Source: Nonomuraea soli (lineage in GTDB: Bacteria > Actinomycetota > Actinomycetes > Streptosporangiales > Streptosporangiaceae). From it: a DNA stretch of 64,000 nt. The notes beneath the pieces were generated by a model. That model did not search any database, had not been told where the DNA came from, and saw nothing but the letters and a program-made list of their open reading frames with translations. Shown here in pieces: positions 57,970 through 64,000 of this stretch. Location: the NCBI RefSeq assembly GCF_013761175.1, contig NZ_JACDUR010000009.1, positions 1-64,000 on the forward strand, written 5' to 3'. Both the position numbers and the translations under genes were made by a program. Each line of letters starts with the position of its first letter. Positions within the stretch are counted from its first letter, which is position 1.

Positions 57970-59290
57970 TTTCGGCGGCCTGCTTCTTTCCGGTGAGCGT
58001 GACGCCCGCCAGGACCGCGCCGCCCAGCGCCACCACGGCCGCCCCCACGAAGGGCGAGGTGCCGCCGGCGGCCAGGGCCGTCATGACGGCCAGGCCGAGC
58101 GCCGAGCCGACGTTGTAGGTGGTGTTGACGATGCCGGAGGCCAGGCCCGCCTCCTCGGGCCGCACCCCGCTCATCGCCGACATCATCGCCGGGATGTAGG
58201 CCAGCGACATGCCCACCGCCGCCACCAGGCTGGCGGGCAGCACGTCGGCGGCGAAGCTGCCACCGGGACCGGCCAGCGACAGCCAGGCCACACCCGCGGC
58301 GAGGACGAGCAGGCCGCCGGCGATCAGCGGCTTGGCGCCGAGGCGGGCGAGCAGCTTGGCGGTGATGCCGACCATGAAGATCATGATGGCCACGGTCATC
58401 GGCAGCAGGGCCGCGCCGCTGGCGAACTGGCCCAGGTGCAGGGTCTGCTGCAGGTAGAGGTTGAGGAAGTACCACATCGGGATCCAGGCCGCGCCCAGCA
58501 GCGCCATCGCCAGGTTGGCGGGGGCCAGGCCGGGGGTGCGCCAGATGCCCAGCGGCATGATCGGGGACTTGGCGGTGCGCTGGACCAGCAGGAAGAGCGC
58601 CAGCAGGGCCGCGCCGCCGAGCGCCGCGATCCAGCTCTCGGCCACGATGGCGTACACGACGAGGGTGATGCCGGCCGTCGCCGACAGGCCGCCGAGCAGG
58701 TCGACCGAGCCGCTGCCGCGCCGGGTGGCGGGCAGCAGGGCGGGTACGGCCAGCAGCGTGATGACGCCGATGGGGATGTACACGATGAACACCCACGGCC
58801 AGCTCAGGTATTCGGTGATGACGCCGCCCAGGAAGACGCCCGCGGTGCCGCCGGCGGGTGCCGCGGCGCCGTAGAGGGACATGGCCTTGCCGAGCTCACG
58901 CGGGTTGTGGCCGAAGAGCATCATGAGCAGGGTCATGGCCGCCGGGGCGATGAGGGCGCCGCCGACGCCCTGGATACCCCTGCCCAGCACCTCCACCCAG
59001 GCGGTGGTGGCCGCGGCGGCGACGACCGAGCCGGCGATGAGGATCAGCCAGCCGGTCGAGAAGATCTTGCGGGCGCCGAACAGGTCGGACAACCGCCCGC
59101 CCAGGAGCAGCAGGCCGCCGAAGGCGACGACGTAGGCGTTGAAGACCCACTGCAGGCCCTCGGGGGTGAAGCCGAGCTCGCGCTGCATGTCGGGCAGGGC
59201 CACGCCGATGATCGACGTGTCCATGATGACCATGAACTGAGCCATGGCGAGCACCACGAGTGCCCACCAGCGGCGGGGATTCGCTGACAT
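57962..59290 (-). CDS. MFS transporter, DHA2-type, in the CsoR operon
   Basis: This 442-aa transporter with about 14 helices has a motif A variant GGRLSDLFGARK, the helix 5-type GRGIQGVGGALIAPAAM, and a starting MAQFMVIMDTSIIGVALP typical of EmrB/QacA drug exporters. A CsoR box lies 5 bases before its start, and csoR follows 23 bases after its stop. Copper exporters are normally P-type ATPases; an MFS under CsoR may export copper, a copper chelate or a metabolite. No His/Met-rich metal segment is visible, so the substrate is open. Confidence 0.85.
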   Translation of the reverse strand: MSANPRRWWALVVLAMAQFMVIMDTSIIGVALPDMQRELGFTPEGLQWVFNAYVVAFGGLLLLGGRLSDLFGARKIFSTGWLILIAGSVVAAAATTAWVEVLGRGIQGVGGALIAPAAMTLLMMLFGHNPRELGKAMSLYGAAAPAGGTAGVFLGGVITEYLSWPWVFIVYIPIGVITLLAVPALLPATRRGSGSVDLLGGLSATAGITLVVYAIVAESWIAALGGAALLALFLLVQRTAKSPIMPLGIWRTPGLAPANLAMALLGAAWIPMWYFLNLYLQQTLHLGQFASGAALLPMTVAIMIFMVGITAKLLARLGAKPLIAGGLLVLAAGVAWLSLAGPGGSFAADVLPASLVAAVGMSLAYIPAMMSAMSGVRPEEAGLASGIVNTTYNVGSALGLAVMTALAAGGTSPFVGAAVVALGGAVLAGVTLTGKKQAAEIL

Positions 59291-59294
59291 TTCT

Positions 59295-59311
59295 ATACCT
59301 CCAGGGGGTAT
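59295..59311. promoter_or_regulatory. Candidate CsoR box before the MFS gene
   Basis: ATACCTCCAGGGGGTAT is a 17-base palindrome with 7 of 8 paired positions. It lies 5 bases before the MFS start and so would cover the promoter or ribosome site. Confidence 0.65.
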
Positions 59312-59337
59312 GTCAGGGTGACGCGGAGGAACGTAAC

Positions 59338-59354
59338 ATACCCCCTAGGGGTTT
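59338..59354. promoter_or_regulatory. Candidate CsoR box before the SDR gene
   Basis: ATACCCCCTAGGGGTTT is a good palindrome 22 bases before the dehydrogenase start and shares its core with the other two boxes. Its position implies that the SDR gene is in the same regulon. Confidence 0.65.
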
Positions 59355-59376
59355 GCAAAGTGGAAGAGTGTCGCGC

Positions 59377-60096
59377 ATGGAGCTGAGCGGACAGACCTGC
59401 CTCATCACCGGCGCCGGCCGCGGCCTCGGGCTGGCGATGGCCACCGAGTTCGCCCGCGCAGGAGCGCGCGTGATCCTCGCCTGCCGTACACCGGCGGACG
59501 CCGTGGCGGCCGTGCGCTCGCGGGTCCCCGAGGCGAGCCTCGAAGAGGCGCGGGTGGACCTGGCCCGGCTCGGCTCCCTGCGCGAGCTGAAAGCCGACAT
59601 CCTGGTCAACAACGCCGCGGTCGTGTCCGACTCGGCCGAACACACGGTGACCGTCAACCTGCTGGCACCGTTCCTGATGTCACGCCTGGTGCCCGCCCGC
59701 ATGGTCGTCAACGTGGCCGCGGCCAACCACCGGCAGGTCCCCGACCTGGAGGCGCCCGTCCCCGAGGGCAGACAGGAGACCTACCGGCACACCAAGGCCG
59801 TGCTGATCAGCCTCACGATGGAGCTGGCCAGGCGCACACCGGTCCTGGCCAACGCCTTCTGCCCGGGGGTCATGGCCACCCGGCTGCTCGACGAGTTCCG
59901 CGGGGTGCCGGACGACGGATCGGCCGCGAGCCCGCGCGCGTCGGCGCTGGTCGCCGTGGACCTGGCGCGCTCCGGCGAGACCGGGCGCTACCTGGAGGGA
60001 GGGCAGGACGTCCCGCCCTCCCCCGCCGCGGCCGATCCCGAGGTCGCCGCCCGGCTGTGGGAGCACTGGTCGCGCCGGGCCGGGCTGAGCGCCTGA
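59377..60096 (+). CDS. Short-chain dehydrogenase/reductase
   Basis: This 239-aa Rossmann-fold enzyme has the cofactor motif TGAGRGLG (about 11-18), NNAA and the catalytic Y..K pair in YRHTK. Compared with classical SDRs the middle part is shortened (DLARLGSLRELKADILVNN), as in retinol-dehydrogenase-like members. Because the ACRTPADAV loop carries Arg after the second strand, NADP is likely. GGAAGAG precedes ATG 59377; GTG 59368 is in frame. It diverges from the copper-type MFS operon. Its stop codon starts a second tandem array. Confidence 0.85.
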   Translation: MELSGQTCLITGAGRGLGLAMATEFARAGARVILACRTPADAVAAVRSRVPEASLEEARVDLARLGSLRELKADILVNNAAVVSDSAEHTVTVNLLAPFLMSRLVPARMVVNVAAANHRQVPDLEAPVPEGRQETYRHTKAVLISLTMELARRTPVLANAFCPGVMATRLLDEFRGVPDDGSAASPRASALVAVDLARSGETGRYLEGGQDVPPSPAAADPEVAARLWEHWSRRAGLSA

Positions 60097-60203
60097 CGGC
60101 GATGGAGGGTGACGGCGATGGAGGGTGACGGCGATGGAGGGTGACGGCGACGGCGGGTGACAGCGACGGCGGGTGACAGCGACGCCGATGGCGGGTGACG
60201 GCG
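60094..60203 (+). repeat. 16-base tandem repeat beginning at the SDR stop
   Basis: The unit TGACGGCGATGGAGGG repeats exactly three times from 60094. Two degenerate 16-base copies, one 22-base copy and a final partial copy follow (to 60203). The first TGA is the SDR stop codon. The unit is not a multiple of three, so it does not encode repeating protein. Confidence 0.88.
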
Positions 60204-60231
60204 TTCCAGGATGCGGGGTCGACGGCGCCGG

Positions 60232-60768
60232 TCAGGTGTTCACGTTGGCGCGGTCGGCGAGGGCCAGCGTGGTGTTCCAGTTCCGCTCGGTGATCACGAG
60301 CTCGGGCGAGGCCCTCAGGCAGGCGCGGGCGACGAGGCCGAGCTTGCTGCCACGGGGATGACCGCCGTACTTCAGGTAGAGCACCCTGTCGCCCAGGTGG
60401 AACTCCTCGGGGGCCACGGCCTCCCGGTCCAGGTCGATGCGCGGCTGGTGCGACAGGAACGCCACCCGCAGCAGGGCCGGATCGGCCACCGGGAACGGGT
60501 TGGACTCCACCACCGCGGCCAGTTCGGGACCGGTGCGTACGACGACGCCCACATCGAGGCCGAGTTGCTCCAGGAGTGCCGCGCGGACGGCGCCGGCAAG
60601 GCGGTCCGTGCGTGTCTCGGGGGCCTCGACGATCGCGTTGCCGCTGTTGAGGTAGGTGGTCACGGCCGTATGGCCAAGACCCTTCAGCAGCTCGCGGAAC
60701 TCCGCCATGACCAGGCGGTTGTGCTGCTTGAGGTTGACCCCGCGCACCAGGACCGCGTACTTCGGCAT
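60232..60768 (-). CDS. DUF1697 family protein
   Basis: This 178-aa protein begins MPKYAVLVRGVNLKQHNRLVMAEFRELLKGLG and continues TTYLNSGNAIVE, the DUF1697 signature; the end LVARACLRASPELVITERNWNTT also matches. Members are widespread and unassigned. The start at 60768 is chosen because the family begins there; the frame extends upstream without support. There is no good ribosome site, and a TATCCT hexamer 8 bases before the ATG may indicate a near-leaderless message. Confidence 0.85.
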   Translation of the reverse strand: MPKYAVLVRGVNLKQHNRLVMAEFRELLKGLGHTAVTTYLNSGNAIVEAPETRTDRLAGAVRAALLEQLGLDVGVVVRTGPELAAVVESNPFPVADPALLRVAFLSHQPRIDLDREAVAPEEFHLGDRVLYLKYGGHPRGSKLGLVARACLRASPELVITERNWNTTLALADRANVNT

Positions 60769-61044
60769 CGGGCCAGGATAGTCGGGCGCCTCGGCCGCCG
60801 TCCGGTCCCGTGCCGGGCGGTGATCGGTTCGGGGAGCCGGATTTCTTTCCCGGTGTTTCTCCTCGCGCGTTCTGAACGACTCGGAATTCACCTCCGAAAG
60901 AAAAGGCTTCGACCAGCGGATTTACCGTCGGTCGGGTGCGGAGAAAACGTCTACAGCGGTCTACGGGAAATAACGGCGTTGCCGAGCCGCGGCCGCGCTG
61001 CGTAGCCTCGATGACATCGAACCGACGCGCCACGGAGCGTCCGC

Positions 61045-61866
61045 ATGCCTTCGCCGCACCGCATGTCGCCACCGCCGCCGCCTTGGTCCCTGCCGGCGCC
61101 CCGCCTGTATGTGCTGCCCGCGGCCCAGGCGCCGGTGGCGTTGATCATGAGGCGGGGGCCGAGCGGGTGGTGGCACCTGCTGCGCTGGGATCTGGAGCGG
61201 CCGGCGGTCGAGCCGGGGGCGTGGTTTCACGGGTTGCTCTACCCGCGCCGGTGCGGGCTGTCCCCCGACGGGCGGCTGCTGGGGTACTTCGCGCTGAAGC
61301 ACGGTGAGGATCCGTGGCACACCTACTTCGCCGTCTCCAGGGCGCCCTGGCTGACCGCGCTGGCCGCCTGGCACACCTTCGGCACGTGGACGACCGGTTG
61401 CCACTTCGGGCGTGACGGGAGGCTGACCATCACCGGCTCGGTCGACAGCCGTCCTTTCCACGGCGCCTATCCGCATCGAGTGGAGATCGAGCCGGTCGAC
61501 ACTCGATGGAGTGATGCCGACCTGTACAACGAGCACCGGAGGGGGTGGCGGGCGGTCCCCGGGGGCGGGCGGGCCGTCGAGCGGCGGGGGCCGGGCGGCC
61601 AGCGGCTCGTGCTGGAGCACCGGGGTGTCGACTTCGGCCGTCACAGCATCGAGGGGGTGCTGGTGCGCTACGAGCTCGACGGGGTGGATCTGGAGGACGT
61701 CGGGTGGGCGGACTGGGACGGGCGAGGCAGGCTCCTCGTCGCGACCCGGCAGGGGGAGGTGGCGATCCTGGAACACCGCGGCGTCTGGAAGCGGACGTGG
61801 TCGCACGACCTCAACGGCCTGGAGCCCGACCCCACCCCGTCCCCCGAGTGGGCACGCGCATGGTGA
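61045..61866 (+). CDS. Uncharacterised protein with WD-like beta repeats
   Basis: I do not recognise a named family. The 273-aa product has a Pro-rich first 20 residues (SPPPPPWSLPAP), then alternating short beta segments such as RRCGLSPDGRLLGYFALK and HFGRDGRLTITGS, and WADWDGRGRLLVATRQGEVAILEHRG. The SPDGR/GRDGR pattern suggests a small beta-propeller. It has no signal peptide or membrane segment. GGAG lies 7 bases before the ATG. A hairpin follows. No function can be assigned. Confidence 0.75.
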   Translation: MPSPHRMSPPPPPWSLPAPRLYVLPAAQAPVALIMRRGPSGWWHLLRWDLERPAVEPGAWFHGLLYPRRCGLSPDGRLLGYFALKHGEDPWHTYFAVSRAPWLTALAAWHTFGTWTTGCHFGRDGRLTITGSVDSRPFHGAYPHRVEIEPVDTRWSDADLYNEHRRGWRAVPGGGRAVERRGPGGQRLVLEHRGVDFGRHSIEGVLVRYELDGVDLEDVGWADWDGRGRLLVATRQGEVAILEHRGVWKRTWSHDLNGLEPDPTPSPEWARAW

Positions 61867-61931
61867 CGAAGCCACCGGCCCCGGCACACCACGCCAGGTG
61901 ACCCTACCCCTCCACTGCCTGTCGTGACCGT

Positions 61932-61963
61932 TGTCGAGATCCCGCCATGACGGGTTCTCGACA
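61932..61963 (+). terminator. Hairpin terminator between the WD-like gene and the S8 protease
   Basis: TGTCGAGA (61932-61939) pairs with TCTCGACA (61956-61963), and CCCG (61941-61944) pairs with CGGG (61951-61954), with one T-T mismatch between the two blocks. The hairpin lies 65 bases beyond the stop at 61866. Confidence 0.65.
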
Positions 61964-62040
61964 CCGCGTGCCTGTCTGCGACACCGCCCCCTTCTGGGAG
62001 CGTATGGGCGTTCACTGATCTTCCCCCCAGGAGGCACCCC

Positions 62041-64000
62041 ATGTCCCTGCGGACGCGCCTAGGCGTGTCAGCGCTGGCTCTCGCCGTCCTGTCCACGACG
62101 GCGGGCCCGGCCGGTGCGGCGGGATCCGTCGCGGGCAGCCGGCCTGCCGGCGCGGCGACCACGGCGACCACGGCGACCACGGCGACCACGGCGACCAGCG
62201 TCACCCTGGTCACCGGCGACCGCGCGCTGGTCAGCACCGGCGCCGGCGGCAAGACCTCGGTCACCCTCGCCACCGATGAGCCCTATGCCACCCGTCAGGT
62301 CGGCGACGACCTCTATGTGGTGCCCCAGAGCGCCGCCGCGATGATCGCGGCGGGACGGCTCGACGAGCGCCTGTTCAACGTCTCGGGCCTGATCCGCCAG
62401 GGTTACGACGACGCCCGCAGGGACACCCTGCCGCTGATCGTGGACGGGGCGGCGGCGCTGCCGCGTTCCGCGGATGTGACGACGCGGGCCCTGGGTGCTT
62501 CAGGCGCCACGGCGGTGCAGGTCAAGAAGACGGCGGCGGGCGCGTTGTTCGACGGTCTGACCGCCGCCAGGTCGATGGCCAAGATCTGGCTCGACGGCCG
62601 TGTCTCCGGCGTCGATCTGGACCCGGGCACGGGTGTCGGCCAGACCGGCGCCGAGCAGGTGTGGAAGGCGGGCTTCGACGGCACCGGCACCAGGATCGCC
62701 GTGCTGGACAGCGGCTACGACCCCGGCCATCCGGATCTGAAGGGCCAGGTCGCCGCCGCCGAGGACTTCACCGGCAGCGGCACCGCCGCCGACGGGGACG
62801 GCCACGGCACCCATGTGGCCTCGACGGCTCTGGGCTCCGGCGCGGCCGACGCCTCGCGCAAGGGCATGGCGCCCGGGGCGAAGCTGCTGGTCGGCCGGGT
62901 GCTCGACAGCTGGGGCGGCGGCCAGGAGTCGTGGATCATCGCGGGCATGGAGTGGGCCGTCGCCCAGGGCGCCGATGTGATCAACATGAGCCTGGGCAGC
63001 CAGGAGCCCACCGACTGCACCGACCCGATGAGCGCGGCGGCGCAGCGGCTGAGCGAGCAGAGCAGGAGCCTGTTCGTCATCGCGGCGGGCAACTCGGCCG
63101 CCCGTGAGACCGTCAGCTCTCCCGGCTGCGCGGCCGGGGTGCTGACCGTCGGCGCCGTCGACGCGAAGGGCGAGACCGCGGGCTTCTCCAGCCGCGGCCC
63201 CGTCCTGGGCGACCACCGGGTCAAGCCGGAGATCGCCGCACCCGGCGTGGAGACGGTCGGCGCGGCCAACGGCAGCGTCGGCGGCATCCACTATCTCAAG
63301 ATGTCGGGCACCTCGATGGCGTCGCCGCACGTCGCGGGCGCCGCGGCGCTGGTGCGCCAGGCTCACCCCGGCTGGACGGCGCAGCAGGTGAAGGCCGCCC
63401 TGGTCTCCGGGGTCAAGGCGAACGCCAAGGACCACGTCTACGCGCAGGGCGCGGGCGAGTTGTCCGTGCCCGGCGCCATCGCGGCGAGCGTGCAGGGGCC
63501 GGGCACCGTCGACCTGGGCAGCTTCGCCTGGCCGCACGACGACGGCGAGCGCGCCACCAAGGAGCTCGTGTACACCAACCTCGGTGACCGCGAGGTCAGG
63601 CTGCAGCTGAGGATCGAGGACCTGGCCGGGAAGAACGGCGCCAGGATCCCGCGCGACTCGCTCAAGCTCGGCCGCCACTCGATCACCGTTCCGGCGGGCG
63701 GCACCGCCACGGTGCCGGTCACCGCCGACCCCGACGGCCGTTTCGCCGACGAGGCCTACGGCGAGATCGGCGCCCGCGTCGTCGCCACGGGCCGCGGGGG
63801 CGTGACCGTCACCACGGCGGTCGGCTTCTGGGTGGCCCCGAAGATCGTGAAGCTCACCGTCAAGACGATCGGCCGCGACGGCAACGCCCCCACGGGCATC
63901 AGTTTCGTCGACGTCGTCGGCATGGACGAGGAGCGCGCCACCCGCGCCTACGTGGACGGGAGCCCCGAGACCGTCTACGAGCTGCCGGTCGGCCGCTACG
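62041..64000 (+). CDS. Secreted S8 (subtilisin) family serine protease, 3' end outside window
   Basis: The frame is open from ATG 62041 (after CAGGAGG) to the window end, giving the first 653 residues. The signal peptide ends near residue 27. A Thr/Ala linker formed by a 9-base DNA repeat covers about 39-53, then a propeptide and the catalytic domain follow. The triad is Asp223 (AVLDSGYD), His255 (DGHGTHVAS) and Ser425 (SGTSMASPH); ViNMS and IAAGNS oxyanion motifs lie between. After about 460 a beta-sandwich/PPC-like region begins. It digests external protein. The large size, with much still beyond the window, resembles multi-domain actinomycete S8 proteases. Confidence 0.94.
   Translation, partial: MSLRTRLGVSALALAVLSTTAGPAGAAGSVAGSRPAGAATTATTATTATTATSVTLVTGDRALVSTGAGGKTSVTLATDEPYATRQVGDDLYVVPQSAAAMIAAGRLDERLFNVSGLIRQGYDDARRDTLPLIVDGAAALPRSADVTTRALGASGATAVQVKKTAAGALFDGLTAARSMAKIWLDGRVSGVDLDPGTGVGQTGAEQVWKAGFDGTGTRIAVLDSGYDPGHPDLKGQVAAAEDFTGSGTAADGDGHGTHVASTALGSGAADASRKGMAPGAKLLVGRVLDSWGGGQESWIIAGMEWAVAQGADVINMSLGSQEPTDCTDPMSAAAQRLSEQSRSLFVIAAGNSAARETVSSPGCAAGVLTVGAVDAKGETAGFSSRGPVLGDHRVKPEIAAPGVETVGAANGSVGGIHYLKMSGTSMASPHVAGAAALVRQAHPGWTAQQVKAALVSGVKANAKDHVYAQGAGELSVPGAIAASVQGPGTVDLGSFAWPHDDGERATKELVYTNLGDREVRLQLRIEDLAGKNGARIPRDSLKLGRHSITVPAGGTATVPVTADPDGRFADEAYGEIGARVVATGRGGVTVTTAVGFWVAPKIVKLTVKTIGRDGNAPTGISFVDVVGMDEERATRAYVDGSPETVYELPVGRY

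Overview
The window is very GC-rich, gene-dense DNA with overlapping ATGA/GTGA gene joints, many GTG starts and several apparently leaderless genes. The gene families (polyphosphate glucokinase, zinc-free L33/L31 paralogues, class F-type sortase, CsoR, DUF4253, a bacterial terpene synthase, sugar ABC operons) point to a soil actinomycete. Streptosporangiales (Nonomuraea or Streptosporangium-like) is my best guess, but that is inference. The content looks chromosomal. I see no phage, transposase, CRISPR array, rRNA or tRNA, and no gene-free stretch above about 300 bases.

Layout. 1-8.0 kb: a regulator fragment, an orphan terpene synthase, a PAC2 protein, an oxidoreductase, an AMP-forming ligase, and a candidate Zur-controlled zinc-sparing cassette (degenerate COG0523 GTPase diverging from C-minus L33 and L31) followed by an orphan cytochrome-b-like membrane protein and a PCD-VOC fusion. 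8.0-16.5 kb: a tyrosine phosphatase, a membrane protein, two tandem STAND (NB-ARC plus TPR) ATPases and a secreted M6 metalloprotease. 16.6-18.4 kb: a three-gene membrane/envelope operon (long amphipathic protein, holin-X-like protein, DUF3618 protein). 18.6-34.8 kb: mostly housekeeping and enzyme genes, including a metal-site-less amidohydrolase, a gamma-glutamyltransferase, HrpA helicase, ppgK, TenA, thioesterase and an S15-type peptidase.

34.9-40.6 kb: an ATPase-less sugar ABC operon divergent from an ADP-ribosylglycohydrolase, then a sortase with a probable wall-protein partner, and a cupin. 40.6-42.6 kb: an MFS exporter and its MarR regulator with matching palindromes in front of both genes. 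42.6-51.3 kb: an L-arabinose uptake and catabolism operon (binding protein, ATPase, permease, araB, araD, araA) with a LacI regulator and two matching operators. 51.4-52.9 kb: a TetR regulator and azoreductase divergent pair with repeated operators. 52.9-57.7 kb: a tight protocatechuate (beta-ketoadipate) operon pcaF-H-G-B-L. 57.7-60.1 kb: an MFS-csoR operon divergent from a short-chain dehydrogenase, with three CsoR-like boxes. 60.1-64 kb: tandem repeats, a DUF1697 protein, an unrecognised protein, and the first two thirds or so of a secreted S8 protease cut by the window end.

Nothing here is a clear-cut new system. The best candidates for follow-up are the membrane-tethered STAND pair, the MarR double-operator circuit, the orphan half cytochrome b beside the zinc-sparing cassette, the codon-usage mosaic inside the arabinose operon, and two independent tandem-repeat arrays that each begin exactly at the stop codon of the gene before them.
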